Assembly: GCA_903881585.1 (NCBI GenBank)
Contig: CAIRTW010000140.1
Location: forward strand, 1-33,234
DNA length: 33,234 nt
Reading direction: 5' to 3'
Origin: an uncultured Bacteroidota bacterium
Lineage (GTDB): Bacteria > Bacteroidota > Bacteroidia > Chitinophagales > Chitinophagaceae
The notes under the pieces: model-generated
Databases searched by the model: none
Told to the model about the DNA's origin: nothing
What the model saw: only the letters and a program-made list of their open reading frames with translations
Part shown: piece after piece, positions 7,018-14,771 of the stretch
How the letters are laid out: every line of letters begins with the position of its first letter
Numbering within the stretch: position 1 is the stretch's first letter
Made by a program: the position numbers and the translations under genes

Positions 7018-8133
7018 TTAGTTAGCTTCGCGCTGAATGACCAATGACGGTTTCATCCTTTTTGTGATCCGCTTCCCCAGCCGCATAAAGGGCAATTCCA
7101 CGCAATAGTGCAAAACGGTGGCAACTAATAAGACCGCTGCAATTACCAGCAGCGTTATCAGTATAAAGCTCCTCGTGGGGTACGGCCCGGAAAGGTATGG
7201 CTCGGTATAGATATAAACAGTATTGATGACCACTACGTGCACCAGGTATACACCGTAAGATATTTTGCCCAGGTACACCAGTACCCGGTTTTCCAGAAAC
7301 TGCTGTGCACCCTTGCTATGCAGGATGGCAACAAGAAAAACAAAACAGGCAATGCCGGTATAGGTGAAAAAATCTATGCCGAGGTAGCCTGCAAGGTATT
7401 TATATGATGGACCCAGGGGAGAAATGGCATCGATCTGCCTGATGGAAAATAAAACAAATGAAGCCAGCAGAATGGGGTACTTGTATTTAAACCACTTTGT
7501 TTCGCGGAACGAGATACCTGTGATCTCGTAATAATAGCAACTGGCAACAATGCCGAAAGCAAACATGTAGCTGAAGCAAAGGTTATTGCCTATGATGAGC
7601 ATCGCGACAATGAACCACGGAATAAGCTTTCTGTTTTTTATAGCCAACGCTATATAGAACGGCATGAGAAAAGATCCTACCATTTCCAGGGTAAGCGTCC
7701 AGCCGGGATAGTAAAATTTGTTGTGGAAATGAAGCAGGAATGCCTCTTCCCAAAATTCATATTTATTGAAGATAAACATGTCCTTGATCGTCTGGAGGCT
7801 GAGCTCGTCCTTGTAAGCATAGAGTGCGCTCCATAAAACAATGAGGAAGTAAGCCGGAAACAACCGGAAGACCCTGCTAACGTAAAACTTCTTTATATCG
7901 AGTGGTGCGCCCAGTATTACATACTTATAGGACAGCACAAATCCGCTGAGCACAAAAAAGAAGGAAACTGCATCATTGCCATTGAACACAAAGAAAAAAT
8001 AGTGCACATTCATTTTTTCCTGGAAAGTGCGGGCTATAAAATGGCTGCCAAAAACCATTAAAGCAGCAATGCCGCGAGCGGAATCGAGATATTTAAAATG
8101 CTTTTCTGAATTATTAGCCGGGATCGTAGGCAT
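7018..8133 (-). CDS. Acyltransferase family 3 membrane protein (copy B)
   Basis: A 371-residue paralogue of the preceding entry and first gene of the pair. It keeps the same motif order: KYLDSARGIAALMVFGSHF (catalytic-type His31), VSFFFVLSGFVLSYKY, FYVSRVFRLFPAYF, multiple transmembrane helices, and the same tail KRITKRMKPSLVI. The proteins look clearly homologous over the full length, especially at both ends and around FNKYEFWEEA and HNKFY-PGWTLT, which fits a duplication in this lineage followed by divergence, perhaps for different acceptors or acyl donors. A Bacteroidota-type promoter (8140-8169) sits directly before the start codon. Confidence 0.9.
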   Translation of the reverse strand: MPTIPANNSEKHFKYLDSARGIAALMVFGSHFIARTFQEKMNVHYFFFVFNGNDAVSFFFVLSGFVLSYKYVILGAPLDIKKFYVSRVFRLFPAYFLIVLWSALYAYKDELSLQTIKDMFIFNKYEFWEEAFLLHFHNKFYYPGWTLTLEMVGSFLMPFYIALAIKNRKLIPWFIVAMLIIGNNLCFSYMFAFGIVASCYYYEITGISFRETKWFKYKYPILLASFVLFSIRQIDAISPLGPSYKYLAGYLGIDFFTYTGIACFVFLVAILHSKGAQQFLENRVLVYLGKISYGVYLVHVVVINTVYIYTEPYLSGPYPTRSFILITLLVIAAVLLVATVLHYCVELPFMRLGKRITKRMKPSLVIQREAN

Positions 8134-8139
8134 CGCAAA

Positions 8140-8169
8140 TAAAAGTATGCAATTTCCGAGTGATTACAA
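8140..8169 (-). promoter_or_regulatory. Probable -33/-7 promoter of the acyltransferase operon
   Basis: On the minus strand TTG (8167-8169) is followed after 19 bases by TACTTTTA (8140-8147), a 7-of-8 match to the Bacteroidota -7 box TAnnTTTG with normal spacing. The start codon (8133) lies only 6 bases past the box, so the transcript would be leaderless or nearly so. Confidence 0.45.
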
Positions 8170-8285
8170 ATCCCGCACTTCTAAAACTTTAGCAAACCAT
8201 TTGCATAGCAAGGCACAAGTTTACTATCTCTTATTGCAAATTACGGAGTAAACAACTTATCAGTTAACCTTAAAAATTACAGATC

Positions 8286-9044
8286 ATGAAACCGATAAAA
8301 TATATTATAGCCGCCGCCTTTGTTACAACAGCCATGTTTGCTGGCTGTAAGAAAGACGATACCAACACTGGTACAGCCGCTTACGATACAAGATTAATGG
8401 CCCCCGCCGCAAATATTACTTTCCAAGTGCAAACCATACCACAGCGGCCGGGCTATATGCTGCAATGGACTTCCGGATCAATGATCACTGATGAAGTCCT
8501 GTTTAGAGGTACATTTATGGCTGGCAACGCCGTAGAGGCGCAATCGTTTGCAGGCAATTCATTACATACCATAGACCTGGTAACGCCTTCTGTTACCAAC
8601 ATGGGAACAGTGAGAGTACCTTATAACAACTATTTACGGGGCATCTTTACCATTGGCCTTAACCCGGTAAATTCAGTCACGTCACTGGACCTGAAAGGAC
8701 AGTACTACCAGATCCAGCCGCCAAGCCATACTGCTCCCTTTAGCCCGGTGCCTGTAGAAATAGCTATAAGTACATCGGTAGCCCTTAATAGCGTAATGCT
8801 GGCCAACTTACCAATAAATAAAGGCGCTTATACAGCCGTCATCAGTATGGATGTGAACGAGCTTACTCACGGCATAGATGATGCTGCACTGAGCATAGCG
8901 ACAAAAACTAACGGAGCGATCCTTATTACCAACGAATCCAATCCGGCACTGTACGGGATTGTTGTAAAGAACCTTGAAAATTATATGTTGAATGTCCAGT
9001 TATCAGTTGAAAATATGAGTACGCCGACTAACCCGGCACAATAG
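8286..9044 (+). CDS. Putative lipoprotein of unknown function
   Basis: 252 residues. The N-terminus is a lipoprotein signal (MKPIKYIIAAAFVTTAMFAG) with lipobox MFAGC, so Cys21 is the likely lipidation site; the KKDD that follows is typical of Bacteroidota lipoproteins, where charged residues after the Cys often mark surface export. The body is beta-rich with many T, N and P residues and no cysteines or recognisable catalytic motif, ending STPTNPAQ. I do not recognise a domain. It is monocistronic: an intrinsic terminator follows at 9068-9094. Divergent from the acyltransferase operon across a 152-base gap. Confidence 0.75.
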   Translation: MKPIKYIIAAAFVTTAMFAGCKKDDTNTGTAAYDTRLMAPAANITFQVQTIPQRPGYMLQWTSGSMITDEVLFRGTFMAGNAVEAQSFAGNSLHTIDLVTPSVTNMGTVRVPYNNYLRGIFTIGLNPVNSVTSLDLKGQYYQIQPPSHTAPFSPVPVEIAISTSVALNSVMLANLPINKGAYTAVISMDVNELTHGIDDAALSIATKTNGAILITNESNPALYGIVVKNLENYMLNVQLSVENMSTPTNPAQ

Positions 9045-9067
9045 TTAAATCCGGTTTGAACTAAAAG

Positions 9068-9094
9068 GCAGGGCGTAACAACCTTGCTTTTTTT
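9068..9094 (+). terminator. Rho-independent terminator after the lipoprotein gene
   Basis: GCAGGG (9068-9073) pairs with CCTTGC (9082-9087, one G-U in RNA) around an 8-nt loop. Flanking A and T extend the stem, and seven Ts (9088-9094) follow. It separates the lipoprotein gene from gltX. Confidence 0.75.
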
Positions 9095-9179
9095 ATTTTA
9101 AAAAGGGTAAAATTTTAGAAAACATAATACCAATTTTGTTGCTATAATGAGCGATCGAACTACCCAATTCCATCTTTAT

Positions 9180-9187
9180 TACCTTTG
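9180..9187 (+). promoter_or_regulatory. Perfect -7 box before gltX
   Basis: TACCTTTG matches the Bacteroidota -7 consensus TAnnTTTG exactly. No TTG lies at the usual -33 distance. The box ends seven bases before the ATG at 9195, which supports that start over the upstream in-frame ATG at 9147 (which lies before the box) and suggests a near-leaderless mRNA. Confidence 0.5.
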
Positions 9188-9194
9188 CACCCTT

Positions 9195-10745
9195 ATGAGC
9201 AAAAAAGTAAGGGTAAGATTCGCCCCAAGCCCCACCGGGGGGCTGCACCTGGGTGGTGTGCGCACCGTGTTATACAACTATCTGTTTGCCCGCAAGCATG
9301 GCGGAGATTTTGTGCTCAGAGTAGAAGATACCGACCAGGCGCGTTTTGTGGAAGGCGCAGAAAAGTATATAATGGACTGCCTGAAATGGTGCGGGCTGGA
9401 GCCCGATGAGAGCCCTGAAAAAGGCGGCCCGTTTGCCCCATACCGACAGAGCGAACGCAAGTATCTCTATTACGAATATGCTCAAAAGCTGGTAGACTCC
9501 GGCCATGCTTATCATGCATTTGATACCACCGAAGAGATCGAAAAGATGCGCAACACTTATGGCAATGATGACCATAAAGCGCAGTATGATGAAAGTACCC
9601 GCAGGTATATGCGCAATTCACTTTCCCTGCCGGCAGCCGAGGTAGTAAAGCTGCTGGAGAGCGGCACCCCATATGTTATAAGGATAAAAATGCCGGTGAA
9701 CCAGACCATAAAGCTCACAGACATGATAAGGGGTGAGGTAACGTTCGACAGCTCGCTGGTGGATGATAAAGTGCTGCTGAAAGCCGATGGTATGCCTACG
9801 TATCACCTGGCGGTAGTGGTAGATGATTACCTGATGCAGATAACTCATGCCTTCAGGGGCGAGGAGTGGCTGCCCAGCGCACCTGTGCATGTGTTGCTGT
9901 GGGAATACCTGGGCTGGAAGGAGCATATGCCGCAGTGGGCGCACCTGCCGCTGATACTGAAACCGGACGGCAACGGCAAGCTAAGCAAAAGAGACGGCGA
10001 CCGCCTGGGCTTTCCGGTATTTGCCATGAACTGGACCGATCCCAAAACAGGGGATATCACCAAGGGCTTCCGCGAAATGGGCTTTATGCCCCAGGCTTTC
10101 GTAAATATGCTGGCCTTGCTAGGCTGGAACCCGGGGGCTGAGAAGGAAATTTTCACGCTGGATGAGCTGGTAATGGCGTTTTCTATAGAGCGCGTGCACA
10201 AAGGTGGTGCTAAATTTGATTTTGAGAAAGCCAAATGGTTCAATAATCAGTATATACATCATGGAGATAATGAAACACTGGCCAAACTGGCGATGCCATA
10301 CATAGAAGAAGGTTTAAAGAACGTGAGCACTAACTCGCAAACTCATGACTTACGACTTGCGACTTACGACTACCTTCAAAAAGTTGTAGGCCTGGTAAAA
10401 GACCGCTGTACACTATTGCCCGACTTTTGGACGCAAGGCCATTTTTTCTTTATAACGCCCGAAACTATTGATGTGGCTGCAATAAAGGATAAATGGAATG
10501 AGCAAAAGCAACAGTTTTTCAACAACTGGGCAACGGCCCTTGAGGCCCTGCCCGACTGGAATGAGCAGGCCATAGAAGCCAGTTGCAATGAGCTGGCGCT
10601 ACAGGCCGGCCTGAAGAAGGGAGATGTGATGCTGCCGCTGCGCATTATGCTGGTAGGTGGCAAATATGGCCCTGGTGTATTTATTATTGCAGATATGATC
10701 GGCAAAGAAGAAACTATTAAACGTATAAAAGCCGTACATTTATAA
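9195..10745 (+). CDS. gltX: Glutamyl-tRNA synthetase
   Basis: A class I aminoacyl-tRNA synthetase that charges tRNA-Glu in the cytoplasm. From the chosen start the protein is 516 residues, normal for bacterial GluRS. It has the HIGH-type signature FAPSPTGGLHLGG (residues 9-21, His18), the Glu-binding region VEDTDQARF, and KLSKR (262-266) in GNGKLSKRDGDRLGFP. The C-terminal anticodon-binding part runs from about 330. Residues 383-392 (THDLRLATYD) are encoded by a degenerate 7-bp tandem repeat, described separately, at the catalytic/anticodon domain side of the helical region. The start at 9195 is preferred because MSKKVRVRFAPSPTGG is the family beginning and the promoter box lies between it and the upstream ATG. 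The next gene follows 28 bases later. Confidence 0.97.
   Translation: MSKKVRVRFAPSPTGGLHLGGVRTVLYNYLFARKHGGDFVLRVEDTDQARFVEGAEKYIMDCLKWCGLEPDESPEKGGPFAPYRQSERKYLYYEYAQKLVDSGHAYHAFDTTEEIEKMRNTYGNDDHKAQYDESTRRYMRNSLSLPAAEVVKLLESGTPYVIRIKMPVNQTIKLTDMIRGEVTFDSSLVDDKVLLKADGMPTYHLAVVVDDYLMQITHAFRGEEWLPSAPVHVLLWEYLGWKEHMPQWAHLPLILKPDGNGKLSKRDGDRLGFPVFAMNWTDPKTGDITKGFREMGFMPQAFVNMLALLGWNPGAEKEIFTLDELVMAFSIERVHKGGAKFDFEKAKWFNNQYIHHGDNETLAKLAMPYIEEGLKNVSTNSQTHDLRLATYDYLQKVVGLVKDRCTLLPDFWTQGHFFFITPETIDVAAIKDKWNEQKQQFFNNWATALEALPDWNEQAIEASCNELALQAGLKKGDVMLPLRIMLVGGKYGPGVFIIADMIGKEETIKRIKAVHL
10341..10370 (+). repeat. Degenerate 7-bp tandem repeat inside gltX
   Basis: Four consecutive heptamers ACTCATG, ACTTACG, ACTTGCG, ACTTACG plus a final AC. 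They are read in frame as THDLRLATYD. Because the unit is not a multiple of three, the protein itself shows no period, so the repetition is at DNA level. Such heptamer arrays are more usual between genes. Confidence 0.75.
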
Positions 10746-10773
10746 ACCAGGTTAGTGATAAAGGAAGGTGAAA

Positions 10774-11370
10774 ATGAATATTGAAGACTATGTAAATAGC
10801 GGCGTACTGCACGAATACTGCATCAATACCCTCTCTGCCAGCGAACGGACTGAGGTGGAGCGGTTATGTGCGCAGTACCCGGAGGTGAAAGAGGAACTGC
10901 TGCAAATGCAGCGGGCACTGGAAAAATTTGCGGAGAGCGTGGGTAAGAAGCCGGCAGTGGAGGTACAGCAAACGATTTGGGGCACGCTGGAGAATATAAA
11001 CAAGGAAAAAGCCGGCGACCTCAATGACCTGCCCCTGATCAACAAATATTCGAACCACAATAACTGGAAGCGCATTGTGCAGCCGCTAATGCCTGCCCAG
11101 ATACCTGAAAAACGGGTAATGCTGCCTATAAGGGATGCGAATGGTGTGCTACAGGTGCTGGTAATAAGCAGAACCGATGTGGACGATGAAGTGCACGAAC
11201 ACGAACGCGAGAGTTTCCTGGTGCTGGAGGGCGAATGTGAATGCCATATAGGTGACGACACATTTCGACTGGGCCCGGGTGGGTTTCTGGAGATACCTCT
11301 TTATAAAAGCCATAATGTAAAAGTCTTATCGCCCTATGTTGTGGCTGTGTTGCAGCATGTAGCTGTTTAG
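10774..11370 (+). CDS. Anti-sigma-like N-terminus fused to cupin domain
   Basis: 198 residues. Residues 1-55 (MNIEDYVNSGVLHEYC, LSASERTEVERLCAQYPEV) resemble the N-terminal sigma-binding region of RskA-type anti-sigma factors; residues about 95-195 form a cupin barrel with VHEHERESFLVLEGECE and LGPGGFLEIPLYKSHNV, which supply His and Glu residues of the kind that bind a metal. There is no transmembrane segment, so unlike classical RskA it should be cytoplasmic; the arrangement recalls ChrR, but the ChrR zinc-finger HxxxCxxC is missing. No sigma-factor gene is adjacent. The start at 10774 is chosen because AAGGAAGG lies 7-13 bases upstream; an in-frame GTG at 10768 is possible. It follows gltX closely and may be co-transcribed. 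Role in sigma control is inference. Confidence 0.8.
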   Translation: MNIEDYVNSGVLHEYCINTLSASERTEVERLCAQYPEVKEELLQMQRALEKFAESVGKKPAVEVQQTIWGTLENINKEKAGDLNDLPLINKYSNHNNWKRIVQPLMPAQIPEKRVMLPIRDANGVLQVLVISRTDVDDEVHEHERESFLVLEGECECHIGDDTFRLGPGGFLEIPLYKSHNVKVLSPYVVAVLQHVAV

Positions 11371-11417
11371 GTGATGTACCACACTTGCTGAGCTTGTGGC
11401 ATGTCCCGAAGGTTCTG

Positions 11418-11684
11418 CTACGGAAAACGCTTATAGATTTCCTTCCGATCGGCTATAGTAATAAAGGATATGGTATCTTTCCTTAATTCTATGCCGATGC
11501 GGTAGTCGCCAACGCGAATGCGATAAAAAGTTTTGAAACCCTCCAACTTTCTAATGTTTGGTATTTGCTGAACAATCCCGGCTTCCTCGGCATGTAGTAT
11601 CGCTTGCTTCACCTTAGCAAGAACCTGCTTGTCCTGGATGCGGATGAGCCTTTTGTGAAAGCTTTTATCAAATGACACTTTCAT
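11418..11684 (-). CDS. RelE-type mRNA interferase toxin
   Basis: An 88-residue basic protein with the RelE/ParE fold order: MKVSFDKSFHKRLIRI, a helical segment KVKQAILHAEEAG, and the beta sheet FKTFYRIRVGDYRIGIEL followed by DTISFITIADRKEIYKRF. The FYRIRVGDYRIG strand and the terminal R-E-IYKRF segment match the substrate-binding and catalytic side of RelE ribonucleases, which cut mRNA at the ribosome when the antitoxin is lost. It is translationally coupled to the upstream antitoxin (TAATG overlap at 11682-11686). Unlike two other toxin-like genes in this window the frame is intact. Target unproven; a ParE-like gyrase activity is a weaker alternative. Confidence 0.85.
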   Translation of the reverse strand: MKVSFDKSFHKRLIRIQDKQVLAKVKQAILHAEEAGIVQQIPNIRKLEGFKTFYRIRVGDYRIGIELRKDTISFITIADRKEIYKRFP

Positions 11685-11881
11685 TAGGCATCCAAATGTT
11701 TGAATATTGCTTTGCGGCTAACGGTTTTTCCTGTTTTCTCTTTTTTCATAAAAATGCCCAATTGCAGGTCTTCAGCTTGTGAGGGCGAAAGTTTGCTTAC
11801 GGTTTCCCCAAGCTGTTTTGCGAGTGCAGTAAGCAATTGCAGGTTTCTATTGTTATCGCTTTTTATGACTATTGAACCCAT
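11684..11881 (-). CDS. Antitoxin of the RelE-type pair
   Basis: A 65-residue protein lying directly upstream of, and overlapping by one base, the RelE-type toxin gene. It has an N-terminal part (MGSIVIKSDNNRNLQLLTAL) and a Lys-rich C-terminal tail (KKEKTGKTVSRKAIFKHL). I choose the ATG at 11881 rather than the upstream one at 11947, because the extra residues are not family-like and the 11943-11963 palindrome falls in that extension. I do not recognise a named antitoxin family. The assignment as antitoxin rests on position, size and overlap with the toxin. Confidence 0.75.
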   Translation of the reverse strand: MGSIVIKSDNNRNLQLLTALAKQLGETVSKLSPSQAEDLQLGIFMKKEKTGKTVSRKAIFKHLDA

Positions 11882-11942
11882 AAGCCCTTTTTCCAAAATT
11901 ACTGAAAATCCAGTCAATCTCAAAGATAGAACTGGTATGCCT

Positions 11943-11963
11943 CCCACACTTCAAAAGTGTGGG
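11943..11963. repeat. Perfect palindrome CCCACACTT/AAGTGTGGG
   Basis: A 9-bp perfect inverted repeat (11943-11951 with 11955-11963) around loop CAA in the divergent region between the toxin-antitoxin pair and the secreted-protein gene at 12021. It may be a dispersed palindromic repeat or an operator for the toxin-antitoxin operon, whose antitoxin start is 62 bases away. Confidence 0.6.
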
Positions 11964-12020
11964 ACACCTATGGCACGATTGTATATCACTCTTTATCATT
12001 ACCTTCATAAAAACATGGTG

Positions 12021-12761
12021 ATGAAAAAATTCATTGTATTTATAACCTGTGCCTTGCTGTCTGCAGGAGGGTATGCGCAGGAGGCTAACCGGCCTAAACC
12101 GGGAGGTAGTGTGGGCGATGGCGGATCTTTGCCAAACCTGCAAACCTGTGTACATATCGCCCAGCAAAACCTGTTGCTGTTCACCGAGGGCCAGCCCAAC
12201 GATGTCAATTCCATCATTAAAGACATAGAGCAGTACATAGACTCTATGCCCAAGAACAAAACCACCGCCGACCAACTGCTGGCCAAACATTTTGCGCCCA
12301 TGCGCCACTTCTTTCTTACCACCAGCAACCGCACCAGCGTGGCCGCAGAGTTTTTGTACCGGGTAGCGCCTTTCAATTTTTGCAGGTACAAAGACACTGC
12401 CCTGGCGCTGAACATATGGGCAGTAAAAGACGGCGAGCCCTACAACCTCAGCAAGATGACCGACAAGCGCATAGCCAGGCTGGCGCTGACCAACTGCCTG
12501 CTGCCCTCCCTTGCCGCGCTCGATGAGTTTAAGGACAACGACATAAAATATATAGCCCTAAGTGTTTACTACGGCGCCAAAGATAGCCGGGAAGGTGCGC
12601 CCCACTCAAACACTGCACCCTACTGCCTGACCTTGGTTGCCCGCCTCTCCGACATACAGCAATACACAGATGGCCTCATAACCGACAAGGGCCTGCTTGC
12701 CGTTGCTGATATATACCTTGCCGATGAGGAAAGTGAGCGGCAAGTAAAACTGGAGAATTAA
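12021..12761 (+). CDS. Secreted protein of unknown function
   Basis: 246 residues with a signal peptide (MKKFIVFITCALLSAGGYAQ, cut after Gln20). The mature protein starts with a Gly/Pro-rich stretch (RPKPGGSVGDGGSLPNL) and continues as a helical domain with four cysteines (in LQTCVHI, FNFCRYK, LTNCLLP, PYCLTL) that could form disulphides in the periplasm. I recognise no family. In-frame reading extends upstream to 11700, but that part overlaps the antitoxin on the other strand and lacks a plausible start; the signal peptide fixes the beginning at 12021 or at the ATG two codons earlier. Confidence 0.75.
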   Translation: MKKFIVFITCALLSAGGYAQEANRPKPGGSVGDGGSLPNLQTCVHIAQQNLLLFTEGQPNDVNSIIKDIEQYIDSMPKNKTTADQLLAKHFAPMRHFFLTTSNRTSVAAEFLYRVAPFNFCRYKDTALALNIWAVKDGEPYNLSKMTDKRIARLALTNCLLPSLAALDEFKDNDIKYIALSVYYGAKDSREGAPHSNTAPYCLTLVARLSDIQQYTDGLITDKGLLAVADIYLADEESERQVKLEN

Positions 12762-12822
12762 TTCGGTACGGGAAGTCCTTAAAAAGTATTTCTTACAAAG
12801 GCGTAAAGGGGTCTCTCGCTAA

Positions 12823-12872
12823 GCCGCCAAGCTCGCAATTCCCTCATTTCGTTTTTAAGGCCGCCAAGCTCG
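12823..12872. repeat. 13-bp direct repeat GCCGCCAAGCTCG
   Basis: GCCGCCAAGCTCG occurs at 12823-12835 and again at 12860-12872, in the noncoding gap between two convergent genes (12762-12909). The neighbouring AAAGGCGTAAAGG and CGCTAAG resemble the same CGCNAAG-type intergenic repeat. No gene or clear terminator was seen in this gap. Confidence 0.6.
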
Positions 12873-12909
12873 AGTATGTTTATGGATACCTATTTTCAAT
12901 CTAAAGGAA

Positions 12910-13284
12910 TTATTCGCAACTGCCGTGTACAAAATGCAGGGCGTTTGTTTCAGGCTGGATGGCCCTGATCACAAAATGCGGGTCTGTGCCCTCTGTTTTG
13001 TAGAAGTTGAACTTTTGTTTCGGGCGGTCGTTGTATATGAGCCAGAGATTTCCGCCGTCCAGGAGATATTTGCCCTGTATCACCTCTTCCTTACCGGTAG
13101 AGTCGAGATCGTGTAGCTGGAAATTGGAGTATTCGGAGAATTTTATGTTCACATCTGAGTTGTGGGGCACAAACCAGCAGCCACCAAACAAGACTTTATC
13201 GTCATAACTGGCTGTCTTTTCCTTTTGGGCATAACAAATACTTGCGCATAGCAACAATACAAGAGTGAAAATTCTGTAAAGCAT
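12910..13284 (-). CDS. Small secreted beta-rich protein of unknown function
   Basis: 124 residues. Signal peptide MLYRIFTLVLLLCASICYAQ, cut after Gln20. The mature region reads like a small beta-barrel of the lipocalin-like type common in Bacteroidota (FGGCWFVPHNSDVNIKFSEY, then VIQGKYLLDGGNLWLIYN, then FVIRAIQPETNALHFV), with two cysteines (FGGCW and the end GSCE) placed so they could bridge the ends of the fold. The family assignment is a guess from pattern. Convergent with the secreted-protein gene at 12021 and in the same direction as the glucosaminidase upstream, 34 bases away. Confidence 0.7.
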   Translation of the reverse strand: MLYRIFTLVLLLCASICYAQKEKTASYDDKVLFGGCWFVPHNSDVNIKFSEYSNFQLHDLDSTGKEEVIQGKYLLDGGNLWLIYNDRPKQKFNFYKTEGTDPHFVIRAIQPETNALHFVHGSCE

Positions 13285-13318
13285 ACAAGGCAGTTATTTA
13301 TTTAGAACCTGCAGAAAT

Positions 13319-13819
13319 TTAGTTGGATGCAAGGGAAACAAAGCTAAACAGGGGCTGGTATTTAAAAGAATAGAGTACACTGAAAACTCTTTGCTCCCAC
13401 TGGCCCGGCACTTCGGAATAGCCGCAATGGCTGATAGCTTTTACCCATGCTGTGCAATCGGTATTGCCCTTCAGCTTTTTGTAAAAGCGCTTGTGAGAAA
13501 TGAGTTTGCAAAAATCTACATAGGAAGCGAGTTCATTGCCGTATTGTTTGTAGCGGCTCTTGCGGCCCTTACGATTCACAAAACTGTTTCTGCCTACGAT
13601 ACCGAAATGATTGTTCAGCACTTTTGCTGTTGGCCCTGCCCCGCCAGATGATTCGACAGCTGCTATGGAAAGGATGACCGGCGCCGGTATGCCGTAGCTT
13701 TGAGCAAGAACCGCAGCCATGTACTTGTGGTTGAAGATATACGACTTGTTTTGTGCGCTGGCACAAAACACAGATACTGAAAACAGCACCACTAAAATTG
13801 TTGTATATATCCTCTTCAT
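13319..13819 (-). CDS. Secreted glucosaminidase-domain (Bax/FlgJ-like) protein
   Basis: 166 residues with signal peptide (MKRIYTTILVVLFSVSVFCA, cut near SAQ). The mature part is a glucosaminidase domain of the mannosyl-glycoprotein endo-beta-N-acetylglucosaminidase family, which cuts the glycan strands of peptidoglycan: YGIPAPVILSIAAVESSGG holds the proposed catalytic Glu, followed by NNHFGIVGRN and the end RKSRYKQYGNELASYVDFC and WVKAISHCGYSE typical of this family. No LysM or other cell-wall binding domain is fused, so it probably works as a small periplasmic enzyme. Start taken at the ATG giving MKRIYTT; a TTG two codons earlier is less likely. Transcribed toward the small secreted gene at 12910. 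Confidence 0.88.
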   Translation of the reverse strand: MKRIYTTILVVLFSVSVFCASAQNKSYIFNHKYMAAVLAQSYGIPAPVILSIAAVESSGGAGPTAKVLNNHFGIVGRNSFVNRKGRKSRYKQYGNELASYVDFCKLISHKRFYKKLKGNTDCTAWVKAISHCGYSEVPGQWEQRVFSVLYSFKYQPLFSFVSLASN

Positions 13820-13998
13820 TAACAATACCTCACCCTATGAGTTTCACAAAGATACCTTTTGTGTGTAAAAGATGTTGATAAAAGTTGTTAAAATTAACGA
13901 AACAGGTACAATTAATTTTGTAAACTGTTGATTTACAATTAAATCTGGTTAAACAAATTGAAATATACTGTGTGAAAACGAATATATTATCGGGGGTA

Positions 13999-14712
13999 TT
14001 ACTCCGGTGTTTTGTCTATAAGGTCGTTTTCCTTATTCACATTCCGGCCCTTGCCGAAGAGGTAGCCGGCTGAAATACCCCACATCCTGTTCTTGTCAAC
14101 TTCGGTGCCGGGGCCTATGTCGCTGACGCCAACAGTGTAATAGGCGCGAAAGAACAGCCCGGTTGGCAATTCGTAACCTGCCGTGAGGTTCAGCCCTATG
14201 TCAAAGCCCTTTATCGTCTGGCAACGTATTATATTCAGATTGTCGTCGGTAACAGTTTTGATGCCGCTGGAATCGAAACTGTCGTGCAGTTTGTTTTTAC
14301 CGCCTATAATATATGACGCGGTAGCACCTAGCCCTCCCACGAAACGCCCCCTGCCCTGGTGGCCAGATTTGAAGAGCAGGTTTACGGGCAGGTCGGCATA
14401 ATAGATATGCAGGGTTTGATTTACAGATTCATTAAAGCTGTCATTGGTATAATAAGAGAAAGACCGCACAGCGCCCTTGCTGGATACTGACAAGCCTGCC
14501 TGGAAATATAGATGTTTATTTAGCGGCAGGTCCACCAGTACGCCAACTTTTCCGCTGGCCATGGTAGCGACATCAGCCGCAGTGAAACCGAGCGGGGGTG
14601 CAAAATGCATGCTGCTCATACCCACACCGATCTCTGGGCCGAAGCCGGGCTGGGCATAGGTGGCTGAAAATGCTGATAAAAAGATGGCTAATAAGAGCAG
14701 TGGAAGTCTCAT
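13999..14712 (-). CDS. PorT-like outer-membrane beta-barrel protein
   Basis: 237 residues, signal peptide MRLPLLLLAIFLSAFSATYA, then an eight-strand-type barrel of the PorT/OMP_b-brl_2 sort: alternating hydrophobic/polar strands such as GPEIGVGMSSMHF, HLYFQAGLSVSSKGAV, IYYADLPVNLLFKSG, FVGGLGATASYIIGG, FDIGLNLTAGYELPTG and MWGISAGYLFG. LPVNLLFK is the marker strand of this family. A hydrophilic tail (NVNKENDLIDKTPE) follows the last strand. It is an integral outer-membrane protein of unknown specific role. Start chosen at MRLPL, three codons inside the longer frame. About 60 bases from the next gene upstream, also a barrel, so the two may be one unit. Confidence 0.82.
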   Translation of the reverse strand: MRLPLLLLAIFLSAFSATYAQPGFGPEIGVGMSSMHFAPPLGFTAADVATMASGKVGVLVDLPLNKHLYFQAGLSVSSKGAVRSFSYYTNDSFNESVNQTLHIYYADLPVNLLFKSGHQGRGRFVGGLGATASYIIGGKNKLHDSFDSSGIKTVTDDNLNIIRCQTIKGFDIGLNLTAGYELPTGLFFRAYYTVGVSDIGPGTEVDKNRMWGISAGYLFGKGRNVNKENDLIDKTPE

Positions 14713-14771
14713 AAAGCCCAAAGGTAGTGATACGATGTATTACTGCCAGAGATAAGCAGATAGTTTAATTG

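Noticed and set aside
11700..12020. Upstream extension of the secreted-protein gene at 12021
   Set aside because: It overlaps the antitoxin on the other strand, and a signal peptide begins at 12021.
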